Part shown: piece by piece, positions 13,840 to 22,160 of the stretch
Position numbering within the stretch: position 1 is the stretch's first letter
Layout of the letters: each line of letters begins with the position of its first letter
From: Burkholderiales bacterium
Lineage (GTDB): Bacteria > Pseudomonadota > Gammaproteobacteria > Burkholderiales > Burkholderiaceae_C
Length of the DNA: 54,872 nt
Assembly (NCBI GenBank): GCA_026400105.1
Contig: JAPLPQ010000042.1
Coordinates: forward strand, 1 to 54,872
Reading direction: 5' to 3'
The notes under the pieces: model-generated
What the model was told of the DNA's origin: nothing
Seen by the model: the letters and a program-made list of their open reading frames with translations, nothing else
Databases searched by the model: none
Translations under genes and position numbers: made by a program

Positions 13840-14688
13840 ATGCTCGACCGAATCCAGGCCTCGCTCTCGGCCCTGCCGCCCGCAGAACAGCGCGTGGGCA
13901 AACTCGTGGTCGCCGACGCACGCAAGTTCGTCAACATGCCGATCAGCGAGATCGCCGATCGCTCCCATGTCAGCAAGCCGACCGTGGTGCGCTTTTGCCG
14001 CAGCATGGGCTATGACGGCCTGAGCGATTTCAAGCTCAAGATGGCGGGAACGGTCAGCGAGGGCGTGCCCTTCATCCACCGCAGCGTCGATTCGGACGAC
14101 AAGATCGGCGATGTGCTGGTCAAGGTGATCGACAACAGCGTGGCGGCCTTCCTGCGCTACCGCAACGACGCCTCGACCCATGCGCTCGAGCGCGCCGTCG
14201 CAGCGCTCGAGGCGGCCTGGAAGGAAGACCGCCGGATCGAGTTCTACGGCGTCGGCAACTCCGGCATCGTGGCGCAGGACGCGCAGCACAAGTTCTTTCG
14301 CCTCGGCGTCAACGCGATCGCCTACAGCGACGGCCATATGCAGGTCATGAGCGCCTCGCTGCGCAAGCCGGGCGACGTGGTGGTCGTGATCTCCAACTCG
14401 GGCCGCACGCGCGACCTGATGGACGCGGCCGACATCGCGCGCCGGCATGGCGCGACCGTGATCGTGCTGACCGCCAGCGGCTCGCCGCTGGCCTCGGTCG
14501 GCAACATCCACCTGGCGGCCGACCACCCGGAAAACTACGACCGCTACAGCCCGATGACCTCGCGCCTGCTGCACCTGATGATCGTCGACGTGCTGGCGAC
14601 CGCGCTGGCGCTGCGCATCGGCGCCGAACAGCTGCAACCGCTGCTCAAGGACATGAAGTCCAACCTGCACAGCCGCCGCTACGCCTGA
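13840..14688 (+). CDS. hexR: HexR-like RpiR family transcriptional regulator
   Basis: A 282-residue protein with an N-terminal HTH_6 domain (about 1-77; ISEIADRSHVSKPTVVRFCR) and a C-terminal SIS sugar-phosphate-binding domain (about 120-260; FYGVGNSGIVAQDAQHKF and VVVISNSGRTRDLMDAA). This is the HexR layout, which senses 2-keto-3-deoxy-6-phosphogluconate and controls the Entner-Doudoroff and central sugar genes in many proteobacteria. A dyad at 13794-13808 fits autoregulation. Location among sugar uptake genes and near gntK agrees with this role. Orthology to HexR is strong by similarity of the HTH, but the ligand is inferred. Confidence 0.85.
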   Translation: MLDRIQASLSALPPAEQRVGKLVVADARKFVNMPISEIADRSHVSKPTVVRFCRSMGYDGLSDFKLKMAGTVSEGVPFIHRSVDSDDKIGDVLVKVIDNSVAAFLRYRNDASTHALERAVAALEAAWKEDRRIEFYGVGNSGIVAQDAQHKFFRLGVNAIAYSDGHMQVMSASLRKPGDVVVVISNSGRTRDLMDAADIARRHGATVIVLTASGSPLASVGNIHLAADHPENYDRYSPMTSRLLHLMIVDVLATALALRIGAEQLQPLLKDMKSNLHSRRYA

Positions 14689-14746
14689 GAACCCAGGCCC
14701 AGCGCCGACCCGATCGACCTTTGCGGCCGCCCACCAGGCGGCCCTG

Positions 14747-16015
14747 ATGACCTGCCCTGCACGCCAGATGTCACTGGATTCACAACACCCGCCCGGTCCG
14801 CCCTCCTCTACCCCATTTTCTACCCCATCCTCTGGCTCGCCGATCCAGACGGCACCGGGGGCCCAGGCGCTCACCACCGCGCTCTGGTCGATCCGGGCCC
14901 AGTTTGCCGCGCTCGGGCTGATCAGCGGTATCTGGGGCGTGCATATCCCGAGCCTGAAGGCCCAGTACGGACTCGGCGAAGCCGCCCTGTCGCTGGTACT
15001 GCTGACGGCAGCAATCGGTGCCGTGCTGTCGCTGCTGGGTGCCGGACGCGTGATCGCCCGCCTGGGCCTGCGGCGCGCCACCGTGCTGGCGGCCGTGCTG
15101 ATGGGCGCCATGCTGGCGCTGGCGCTGCAATGGCCCACGCTGGGCTGGATGCTGCCGTCGATGCTGCTGTTCGGCGCGGCCATGAGCCTGTTCGATGTCG
15201 CGATCAACACCGAGGGCTCGGCGCTCGAGTCGCTGGCGGGTCGGGCCGTGATGAGCAACCTGCACGGCAGCTTCAGCCTGGGCGGCATGGCCGGCGCGGC
15301 ACTGGGCGCGCTGCTGCTGCGCTGGCAATGGCCCCCCGAGCTGCAACTGGCCGGCGTCGGCCTGCTGATCGCAGGCGCGGTCGGCCTGGCCTCGCGCGGC
15401 ATGCTGGAGCAGCATCCGCCCGAGGCCGCCGCTGCTGGTGACCATGAGGCCGAGCCGGCGCGTTTCGTCTGGCCGCGCGGCCAGCTGCTGCTGCTGGGAC
15501 TGCTGATCTTCGCCGCCATGAGCGCCGAGGGCGCGATGTACGACTGGAGCGTGCTCTACCTGACGCAGGAAGTGCTGCTGCCGCAGGACCAGGCCGCGCT
15601 GGGCTATGCGGCCTTCGCCGGGGCCATGGCCGTGGCCCGGCTGCTGGGCGACCGGCTGCGCGACCGCTATCCGGAAGCGCTGCTCTTGCGCGCGGGCAGC
15701 TTGCTGGCGGCAGTGGCCATGAGCCTGGTGCTGCTGACCGGACTGGCCTGGGTCGCGTTGCTGGGCTACGCCCTGATCGGTGCCGGCCTGGCGCTGTCGG
15801 CGCCGATCCTCTACAACGCCTCGACCCGGGTGCCGGGCACGACGCGGGCGGCAGCGATCGCGGCCGTGACCTCGGTCGGCTACAGCGGCTTCCTGCTCGG
15901 CCCGCCCGTGATCGGCGCACTGGCGCAGGGCTTCGGCCTGAGCTGGGCGCTGGGCGTGGTGGTGCTGGCCTCGCTGCTGCTGGCCCGGGGCGCACGCCTG
16001 CTGCCACGCCGCTGA
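14747..16015 (+). CDS. MFS family permease
   Basis: 422 residues with about twelve hydrophobic segments in two six-helix halves. A proline/serine-rich N-terminal tail covers about 1-40. The first helix starts near FAALGLISGIWGVHIPSL, the conserved MFS loop is RVIARLGLRRATVLA, and the second half begins at LLLLGLLIFAAMSAEGAMYDW. It resembles the sugar/YbjJ-like group of MFS permeases. It starts 58 bp after the HexR-like gene, so it may be co-transcribed. No specific substrate can be assigned. The start is uncertain: a second in-frame ATG lies at 14768, and neither has a clear ribosome-binding site. Confidence 0.85.
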   Translation: MTCPARQMSLDSQHPPGPPSSTPFSTPSSGSPIQTAPGAQALTTALWSIRAQFAALGLISGIWGVHIPSLKAQYGLGEAALSLVLLTAAIGAVLSLLGAGRVIARLGLRRATVLAAVLMGAMLALALQWPTLGWMLPSMLLFGAAMSLFDVAINTEGSALESLAGRAVMSNLHGSFSLGGMAGAALGALLLRWQWPPELQLAGVGLLIAGAVGLASRGMLEQHPPEAAAAGDHEAEPARFVWPRGQLLLLGLLIFAAMSAEGAMYDWSVLYLTQEVLLPQDQAALGYAAFAGAMAVARLLGDRLRDRYPEALLLRAGSLLAAVAMSLVLLTGLAWVALLGYALIGAGLALSAPILYNASTRVPGTTRAAAIAAVTSVGYSGFLLGPPVIGALAQGFGLSWALGVVVLASLLLARGARLLPRR

Positions 16016-16030
16016 CAGGCCTGGGCGCGC

Positions 16031-16059
16031 AAAAAGCCCGCCGCAGGTCAGGCGCAGGC
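16031..16059 (-). terminator. Probable intrinsic terminator of the LacI-type gene
   Basis: On the minus strand GCCTGC (16059-16054) can pair with GCGGGC (16041-16036) using one G-U pair, followed directly by five T (16035-16031). It lies in the 58-bp convergent gap between the MFS gene and the LacI-type gene. Confidence 0.5.
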
Positions 16060-16073
16060 TCTGGGCGCTGGGC

Positions 16074-17165
16074 TCAGGCGCTGCTGTCGCGCACCACGAG
16101 TTCGGCCGGCAGCATCACGCTGCGACGCGGCAGGCCAGCGATCGCCTCGAACAGCAGCTCCACCAGGGCGCGCCCCGCAACGCCAGTCGGCTGGCGGATG
16201 CTGGTCAGCGAGGGATGCAGGTAGGCCGACAACGCGATGTCGTCATAGCCGACCACCCGGACCTGACGCGGCACCTCGAGCCCGCGCTCGTTGAGGGCGC
16301 CGATCAGCGAGATCGCCGCGATGTCGGCGCTGGCAAAGATGGCGTCGAAGTCCAGCCCCTGGTCCAGCCACATGTCGATGACCTGGCGGATGCGCCGGTC
16401 ACCGAACAGGAAGGACTGGTGCAGGCGCAAGTCGGGCTCCAGCCCGGCCTCGAGCAGCGCACGCACATAGCCCTGGTGGCGCAGCGCCGCCTCCGGATGG
16501 CTGATGTCACCAAAGAAGGCAATCCGGCGTGCGCCCCGCTGCAGCAGGTGACGGGTTGCCAGGTAGCCGCCGGTCGCGTTGTCGCCGCCAACGACCGGAT
16601 AGTAGGCGTCGGGCAGACAGGCGCCCCAGACCGCCATCGGCACGCCACGGCGCGCGAGCTCGTTGAGGTAGTCGTGCCAGGTCAGCTGCCCGATCACGAT
16701 CAGGCCGGCGACCTGTCCGCTGTCGAACATGGCTGCCATCTGGTCCTGGCGCTGCGGATTGAGCCGCGTCAGCAGCAGGCTCATGCCGCGCTCGTCGAGC
16801 GCATCGGCCACGGCGCCCAGGATGTTCAGGATGAACGGGTCCGAGATCGTCTGCATGCTGTCGCCCAGGATGACGACGCCAACGGTCTGGATATCGCGCT
16901 TGCGCAGGTTGGCCGCGCCGATATTGACCTGGTAGTTGAGCGAACGCGCGAGTTCGGTGATGCGCTGGCGCGTGGTCTCGGGTATCAGTGAGCTGCCGCT
17001 GAGCGAGCGCGAGACCGTGGACAGCGAAACCCCCGCCATGCGCGCGATATCAGCCATCTGGACCCGACGCTTGCCGGCGCTGCGCGCGTCCGGCACCGGC
17101 TTGTCGGCAACACTGATGGACAAAGGATCGGCGAGCGGGATCTGCTTGGGGATTCTGGGAGACAT
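16074..17165 (-). CDS. LacI family transcriptional regulator
   Basis: 363 residues. A 35-residue leader precedes the HTH (MADIARMAGVSLSTVSRSLS, about 37-56), followed by a hinge and a periplasmic-binding-protein-like effector domain (VGVVILGDSMQTISDPFILN onward). The domain ends with the usual SLTSIRQPTGVAGRALVELL. It lies between the thu/agl/glg operon and the porin gene, both of which carry matching central-CG dyads (10265-10280, 10366-10381, 18351-18366). It is therefore the best candidate ThuR/AglR-type repressor of both. That assignment is inference. Confidence 0.9.
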   Translation of the reverse strand: MSPRIPKQIPLADPLSISVADKPVPDARSAGKRRVQMADIARMAGVSLSTVSRSLSGSSLIPETTRQRITELARSLNYQVNIGAANLRKRDIQTVGVVILGDSMQTISDPFILNILGAVADALDERGMSLLLTRLNPQRQDQMAAMFDSGQVAGLIVIGQLTWHDYLNELARRGVPMAVWGACLPDAYYPVVGGDNATGGYLATRHLLQRGARRIAFFGDISHPEAALRHQGYVRALLEAGLEPDLRLHQSFLFGDRRIRQVIDMWLDQGLDFDAIFASADIAAISLIGALNERGLEVPRQVRVVGYDDIALSAYLHPSLTSIRQPTGVAGRALVELLFEAIAGLPRRSVMLPAELVVRDSSA

Positions 17166-17215
17166 GGTCCGATTATTCCATCCTGCGTTTCAGATCGGCT
17201 CGACGGGTGCCAGGC

Positions 17216-17244
17216 AAAAAAAAACCTGAAGCACAAGCTTCAGG
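17216..17244 (-). terminator. Intrinsic terminator of the porin gene
   Basis: A perfect 8-bp stem (17225-17232 with 17237-17244, loop ACAA) is followed on the minus strand by nine T (17224-17216). It lies 69 bp after the porin stop. Confidence 0.88.
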
Positions 17245-17312
17245 CCAAGTTAACCCCGAGGAATACCCACGGTCGCTGTCGTGATCGGCGACAGCAACCG
17301 TGTTTGCGCGAA

Positions 17313-18230
17313 TCAGAACTGGTAGTTCAGACGCACGCGGAAGGCGACCAAGTCGTCGACTTTGTCACCCTTTGAGAAGCTCAGAGCCGGGGTGATGAAA
17401 GCACCCTTGACGCCGAGCAGCGGCAGCTTGTAAGCCGCGTAGACGGTGTCGACGCTGTTGCTGCCGGTCTTGTCCTGCACATAGCCCAGGCCCAGTGCGC
17501 CGATGACGGCGTTGGCGCCGACCGAGGTGGCATCGAGCTTGTTGTTGTGCGCGTAGTTGGCGTTGATCATGGTGTCCTTCGCCAGCGCGTAGCCCACCGA
17601 CAGGCCAACGCCGGTCGAATCGGCACCCGGGATCACCGCGTTGTTCTGCAGCGCCTCGAGACCGGCACGCAGCGTCAGGTCACCCTGGCTGTAAACGACG
17701 GCCGGGCGGAAGCCGGAAGCATTCTCGTTGCCAGCCTTCTCGGCCACCATGCCGACTTCGAAGCGCAGGCCGGGAGCCGCGTTGAAGCCCAGCGCGCCGT
17801 GGAAACGACCGTCGGTCACGCGACCACGCAGCATGTTGGCGCGGTAGCCCGTGCCGTCAGCCGGCATCACGACGGTGTCCATGCCGAGCGGGAACAGATC
17901 GACAGCTTCGAAGCGGCCCAGCTTGAAGTCAACCTGGGAGCTGCCGAATTGCAGCCAGGCGTCGTCCATGTGCACTTCGTTGCCGTTGACCGGAACGATC
18001 AGCGAGGCACGGCCGTTGACAAAATAGTCACCGTTGCGGGCCAGTTCGGCGTTGGCATTGAGTTCAACCCGGCCACCCAGATCGGTCGAGCTCTTGGCGA
18101 CCGGATTGCTGCGTGCATCGGTGTAGGTGGTGTCGAATTCGATGTTGGCATCGAACTTGACTTCGGCGTGGGCGGCGGCGGCGACGGCACACAGGGCGGC
18201 CACGGCGGCCAGCTTGAAAGTCTTGGACAT
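17313..18230 (-). CDS. Outer-membrane porin, probably for carbohydrates
   Basis: 305 residues. A signal peptide covers about 1-22 (AAVAALCAVAAAAHA) and the mature protein is rich in alternating beta-strand sequence. It ends in RVRLNYQF, the terminal Phe being the usual outer-membrane assembly signal. It is shorter than general trimeric porins (about 350-400) and is not clearly of the OprB type. Near-certain features are export and a barrel; sugar selectivity is inferred from the shared LacI-type dyad in its promoter and from the sugar genes around it. ATG 18230 follows GGAG. A strong terminator closes the gene, so it is monocistronic. Confidence 0.85.
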   Translation of the reverse strand: MSKTFKLAAVAALCAVAAAAHAEVKFDANIEFDTTYTDARSNPVAKSSTDLGGRVELNANAELARNGDYFVNGRASLIVPVNGNEVHMDDAWLQFGSSQVDFKLGRFEAVDLFPLGMDTVVMPADGTGYRANMLRGRVTDGRFHGALGFNAAPGLRFEVGMVAEKAGNENASGFRPAVVYSQGDLTLRAGLEALQNNAVIPGADSTGVGLSVGYALAKDTMINANYAHNNKLDATSVGANAVIGALGLGYVQDKTGSNSVDTVYAAYKLPLLGVKGAFITPALSFSKGDKVDDLVAFRVRLNYQF

Positions 18231-18350
18231 GTTTGTCTCCAGTGAAGGGATGTTTTAGATATTGGCTCTCGCCTGCTGGCCACCTGGGGCTAGGCTTGGC
18301 CCTGTCTGGCAGGGCTCCCGGTGTCCGACAGCAACGCAATTTCAACATCG

Positions 18351-18366
18351 ATGCAATCGCTTGCAC
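18351..18366. promoter_or_regulatory. LacI-type operator in the porin promoter
   Basis: ATGCAATCGCTTGCAC keeps the TGCAANCGNTTGCA pattern of the perfect dyad at 10366-10381 and lies 121 bp upstream of the porin start. Confidence 0.68.
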
Positions 18367-18399
18367 TGAAGGGAAAACCCTAGAAAACGGCTCGTACCC

Positions 18400-18417
18400 A
18401 TTTTGTACCGACAAAAT
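18400..18417. promoter_or_regulatory. 18-bp dyad in the porin promoter
   Basis: ATTTTGT ACCG ACAAAAT with perfect 7-bp arms. No other copy was noticed in the window; the binding protein is unknown. Confidence 0.5.
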
Positions 18418-18530
18418 TCATGAAAAAAACAACAGATTCGTCATCCAGTCATGAAAACGTTTGTTTCACGAAGCGGGCCAAGGGCCGTTCAGCCAGCCCG
18501 GGCCGTGGCGATCCAGGCGCCAGCAGGCGC

Positions 18531-20039
18531 TCAAGCGGACTGGGAATTGCCGGCCAGCGGCAGCAGGACCCGCACCCGCAGGCCATGCGGCAGGACCGGC
18601 TCGAGGCCGACCTGGCCGCCGTGGCGCTCGACGATCTCCTTGACGATCGCCAGCCCGAGCCCGCAGCCGCTGCCGGCATCGGTCGCGCGCACGAAGCGGC
18701 CGAACACGCGCGCGCGGTCCTGCGCGGCAATGCCCGGGCCGCTGTCCTCGACGCTCAGGCAGGCCTGGGGACCCATACGCTGGACGCCGACCGTGACGGT
18801 GGCACCCGCGCCGGCATAGCGCAGCGCGTTGTCGATCAGGTTCGACAGCGCCTCGCGCAGCAGCAACGCCTCGCCCGCCACCCAGACCGGGGTCTGCGCC
18901 GCCTCGTCCATGCCCAGGTCGAGCCCGGCGCGCAGGGCGCGCGGCACCAGCTCGGCGGTCAACTGCCGCGCCAGCGCCAGCAGATCGACCGGCGGGCAAT
19001 CCTGCAAGCGCAGCGCGCCGGGCTCGGCCCGGGCCAGGGTCAGCAGCTGCGACACCAGATGGGCGCTGCGGGTGGCGCTCTCGTGGACCCGCAGCAGCCG
19101 GGCGCGCAGCTCGGGGTCGCTGGCCGACGGCAGCGCGAGCGCGAGCTCGGTCTGGCTCTTGAGCCCGGCCAGCGGCGTGCGCAGCTGATGGGCGGCGTCG
19201 CCGATGAAGCGTTTTTGCCGCTCCACGCTGTGCTGCACCTCGGCCAGCAAGGTGTTGATCGCGCCGGCCAGCGACAGCAGCTCGCGCGGCGCCGAGGCCA
19301 GCTGCAGCGGTGCCAGATCGGCCGGCGCCCGGCCCTCGACCTGCTGGCGCAGCCGCTTGAGCGGCGCCAGCCCGGCCCGGATGCCAAGCCAGACGATCAG
19401 CGTCATCAGCAGGATCAGGCTCGACAGCGGCAACAGCATGTCGACCAGGATGCGCCGCGCCAGCTCCTCGCGGTTGGCGCTGCTGCGCGCGACCTGCACC
19501 AGCAGGGTCTGGGAGTCGGGCTGAGGCTCTTCACCCAGGCGCAGCAGCAGCGCGACCACCCGCACCGCCTGCTCGGCATCGCCCGGCCCGGCCAGCGGCA
19601 TGCTGCCATCGTAGAAATAGGGCTGGCCGATGCGCAGGGTCGCACCCCGGGCCAGCGGCGGCGGCGGCAAGGCCTGGTTGCCCAGGATGAACTGGCCCGG
19701 CGGCTGGCTGACCATGTAGAGCAGCCGGTCGGCCGGATCGGCCTCGAGCACATCCTGCGCCGCCTTCGGGAAATCGATCAGCAGGCCGGAGCCGATCGGC
19801 TTGAGCTGGCGCGCCAGCGCGCGGCTGGCCTGCGACAGGCTGGCGTCGATCGCCTCGTTGGCGTAGCTGGCGGCAAAGCGGTAGGCCGCCACGCCGCCGG
19901 CCAGCCAGAGCACGAGCTGGGGCAGCAGCACCCACCACAGCAGCTGGCGCGACAGGCTCAGGCTGCTGCCACTGCCAAGGCGACCAAGGCTGCGGCTGCG
20001 CCAGCCCGACAGCCGCTGGCGCCAGCGGGCCAGGGTCAC
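18531..20039 (-). CDS. Sensor histidine kinase, TctE type, next to gtsABCD
   Basis: 502 residues from a GTG at 20039 that overlaps the response-regulator stop by four bases (GTGA). Transmembrane segments lie at about 32-53 (WWVLLPQLVLWLAGGVAAY) and about 200-225. The periplasmic part between them resembles the 2CSK_N domain of TctE. HAMP-like linker, H-box FIGDAAHQLRTPLAGL (His about 284), N-box LIDNALRYA, and the G-boxes DSGPGIA and GCGLGLAIVK follow. It is expected to phosphorylate its partner encoded at 20036-20716. In pseudomonads an analogous pair, GtrS-GltR, controls gtsABCD glucose uptake; the same layout here suggests the same target. Confidence 0.9.
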   Translation of the reverse strand: MTLARWRQRLSGWRSRSLGRLGSGSSLSLSRQLLWWVLLPQLVLWLAGGVAAYRFAASYANEAIDASLSQASRALARQLKPIGSGLLIDFPKAAQDVLEADPADRLLYMVSQPPGQFILGNQALPPPPLARGATLRIGQPYFYDGSMPLAGPGDAEQAVRVVALLLRLGEEPQPDSQTLLVQVARSSANREELARRILVDMLLPLSSLILLMTLIVWLGIRAGLAPLKRLRQQVEGRAPADLAPLQLASAPRELLSLAGAINTLLAEVQHSVERQKRFIGDAAHQLRTPLAGLKSQTELALALPSASDPELRARLLRVHESATRSAHLVSQLLTLARAEPGALRLQDCPPVDLLALARQLTAELVPRALRAGLDLGMDEAAQTPVWVAGEALLLREALSNLIDNALRYAGAGATVTVGVQRMGPQACLSVEDSGPGIAAQDRARVFGRFVRATDAGSGCGLGLAIVKEIVERHGGQVGLEPVLPHGLRVRVLLPLAGNSQSA

Positions 20040-20716
20040 AAGCCTTCCTCCTCCTCGAGCAGATAGCCCAGGCCGCGCACGGTCCGGATCACGAGCCCGC
20101 CGCCCTCGAGCTTGCGCCGCAGCCGGTGGATATAGACCTCGATCGTGTTGCCGCTGCCTGGCTCGCCGCCCTCGCTGGCCCAGGCCTGGAAGATGCGTTC
20201 CTTGGTCACGACCTTGCCGCGCTGCTGCAGCAACAGCTGCAGCAGCTCCCATTCGCGTCCGCTGAGCTCGAGCGCCTCGCCGCACAGCAGCGCGCAGCGG
20301 CGCTCGGGATCGAGCACCAGCTGGCGCGAGGGCGGCGCCAGCGGCGCCAGCGCCGGCTGAGCCCGGCGCAGCAGCGCCTGCACCCGCGCCAGCAGCTCGG
20401 GCAGGTCAACGGGCCTGGTGACGTAGTCGTCGGCACCGGCCTGCAGCCCGGCGACGCGGTCGTCGAGCGCGTCGCGCGCCGTCAGCAGCAGCACCGGCAA
20501 GGCCGGCTGGCTCTGGCGCACATGCTGGAGCACCGCCAGGCCGTCAAGCATCGGCAGGCCGATGTCGAGCACGGCGATGTCGAAGGCCTGCTTGTGCAGC
20601 AGGTAGTCGGCCACCGCGCCGTTGGGGGCATGTTCGACCTCGTAGCCGGCGCCTTGCAGCTGCGCGGTCAGGGCATCGGAAAGGATGGCGTCGTCTTCGG
20701 CCAGCAGCAGTTTCAT
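20036..20716 (-). CDS. OmpR/TctD-type response regulator with an atypical receiver
   Basis: 226 residues: a receiver (about 1-115) and a winged-helix DNA-binding domain (about 130-220; TKERIFQAWASEGGEPGSGN, then VYIHRLRRKLEGG). The acidic pocket (E7 D8 D9), phospho-acceptor D51 (AVLDIGLP) and T79 (LLLTA) are present. The lysine normally invariant in receivers is replaced by arginine (DDYVTRPVDLPEL, R101, codon AGG). It is divergent from gtsA over 177 bp and overlaps the kinase gene. It probably controls gtsABCD, by analogy with GltR. Confidence 0.9.
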   Translation of the reverse strand: MKLLLAEDDAILSDALTAQLQGAGYEVEHAPNGAVADYLLHKQAFDIAVLDIGLPMLDGLAVLQHVRQSQPALPVLLLTARDALDDRVAGLQAGADDYVTRPVDLPELLARVQALLRRAQPALAPLAPPSRQLVLDPERRCALLCGEALELSGREWELLQLLLQQRGKVVTKERIFQAWASEGGEPGSGNTIEVYIHRLRRKLEGGGLVIRTVRGLGYLLEEEEGL

Positions 20717-20893
20717 GACCGAAGCTTAACGGATAGCCCCCGCAGCGAGCCGCTGCCAGCGCCGGCTTAGGGTTTTACCGCATATTAATTAACTAATGTT
20801 TGGTTAAGATTCGGCCGTTTCTTAAAGAAACATTAACGACAACAACCCATCGGAGCCCGGGCCAGCCGGCCTGAATATCCACAGGAGACACAG
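20717..20893. promoter_or_regulatory. Divergent promoter region of the response regulator and gtsA
   Basis: An AT-rich island in GC-rich DNA. It contains a perfect odd-centred dyad GTTTCTTAAAGAAAC (20817-20831), a TTAATTAA core near 20786-20793 and GGGTTTTACC near 20770. The GTTTC dyad lies 63 bp before the gtsA start and is the best candidate for the response-regulator site. Confidence 0.6.
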
Positions 20894-22156
20894 ATGAAAC
20901 CAGCCTTCCTCACCTCCCTCACCCGTACCGCCGTCGCGGCCATTGCCGTCTGCAGCTGCGCTGCGAGCTTCGCCGGCGAAGTCGAGGTGCTGCATTGGTG
21001 GACCGCCGGCGGCGAAGCCAAGGCCGCCTCCGCCCTCAAGGACCAGCTGCAGGCCAAGGGCCACAGCTGGAAGGACTTCGCGGTCGCCGGCGGTGGTGGC
21101 GACAACGCCATGACGGTGCTCAAGTCGCGCGTGGTCTCGGGCAACGCCCCGGCCGCGGCCCAGATCAAGGGCCCGTCGCTGCAGGAATGGGCGGCCGAGG
21201 GCGTGCTGGCCAATATCGACGACGTGGCCAAGGCCGAGAACTGGGACAAGCTGCTGCCCAAGGTGGTCAGCGACGTCATGAAGTACAAGGGCAGCTATAT
21301 CGCGGTACCGGTCAACGTGCACCGCGTCAACTGGCTCTGGGCCAACCCCGAGGTCTTCAAGAAGGCCGGCGCCAAGCTGCCGACCAACTGGGACGAGTTC
21401 TTCGTCGCGGCCGAGGCGCTCAAGAAGGCCGGCGTGATCCCGGTCGCCCATGGCGGCCAGAACTGGCAGGACTTCACGACCTTCGAGAGCGTCGCGCTCG
21501 GCCTGGGCGGCACCGACTTCTACCAGAAGGCGCTGGTCCAGCTCGACCCGGCCGCGCTCAACGGCCCGACCATGACCAAGGTGCTCGAGACCTTCCGCAA
21601 GGTCAAGTCCTACACCGACAAGAACGCCCCGGGCCGTGACTGGAACCTGGCGACCGCGATGGTGATCAAGGGCGAGGCCGGCATGCAGCTGATGGGCGAC
21701 TGGGCCAAGGGCGAGTTCATCGCCGCCGGCAAGAAGCCGGGCAAGGACTTCGCCTGCGTCGCCGCCCCGGGCAGCGCCAAGGCCTTCACCTTCAACGTCG
21801 ATTCGTTCGCGCTGTTCAAGCTCAAGAACGAGGCCAACATCAAGGCGCAGAAGGACCTGGCCGCCGCCATCATGTCGCCGCAGTTCCAGGAGGTGTTCAA
21901 CCTCAACAAGGGCTCGATCCCGGTGCGCCTGAACATGGACCTGTCCAAGTTCGATGACTGCGCCAAGCTGTCGGCCAAGGACTTCATCGACACCGCCAAG
22001 TCCGGCTCGCTGGTGCCGTCGGTCGCGCACGGCATGGCGGTTCCGGCCGCCGCCGCCGGCGCGCTGCAAGACGCCGTCAGCCAGTTCTGGAACGACGACA
22101 AGATGAGCGTCGCCTCCGCCCAGTCCAAGATCGCCGCCGCCGCCAAGATCAAGTAA
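20894..22156 (+). CDS. gtsA: Glucose/mannose-type ABC transporter substrate-binding protein GtsA
   Basis: A 420-residue family 1 binding protein with a signal peptide (about 1-27, AAIAVCSCAASFAG) and mature start EVEVLHWWTAGGEAKAASAL. Other segments, such as GAPAAAQIKGP-like SGNAPAAAQIKGPSLQEWA and GMQLMGDWAKGEF, are typical of GtsA/glucose-binding proteins. AGGAG precedes ATG 20894. It is the first gene of gtsABCD and sits divergently from a kinase/regulator pair, as in pseudomonads. Periplasmic glucose or mannose binding is inferred from family. Confidence 0.91.
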   Translation: MKPAFLTSLTRTAVAAIAVCSCAASFAGEVEVLHWWTAGGEAKAASALKDQLQAKGHSWKDFAVAGGGGDNAMTVLKSRVVSGNAPAAAQIKGPSLQEWAAEGVLANIDDVAKAENWDKLLPKVVSDVMKYKGSYIAVPVNVHRVNWLWANPEVFKKAGAKLPTNWDEFFVAAEALKKAGVIPVAHGGQNWQDFTTFESVALGLGGTDFYQKALVQLDPAALNGPTMTKVLETFRKVKSYTDKNAPGRDWNLATAMVIKGEAGMQLMGDWAKGEFIAAGKKPGKDFACVAAPGSAKAFTFNVDSFALFKLKNEANIKAQKDLAAAIMSPQFQEVFNLNKGSIPVRLNMDLSKFDDCAKLSAKDFIDTAKSGSLVPSVAHGMAVPAAAAGALQDAVSQFWNDDKMSVASAQSKIAAAAKIK

Positions 22157-22160
22157 ACCC

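Larger units (their letters stand above)
18231..18530. promoter_or_regulatory. Operator-rich promoter region of the porin gene (300 bp, no gene)
   Basis: It lies between the sensor-kinase stop and the porin start. Four dyads are visible: ATGCAATCGCTTGCAC (18351-18366), GGGAAAACCC (18371-18380), ATTTTGT-N4-ACAAAAT (18400-18417) and TGAAA-N7-TTTCA containing AAACGTTT (18452-18468). The density of sites suggests that several regulators act on porin expression. Confidence 0.75.
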
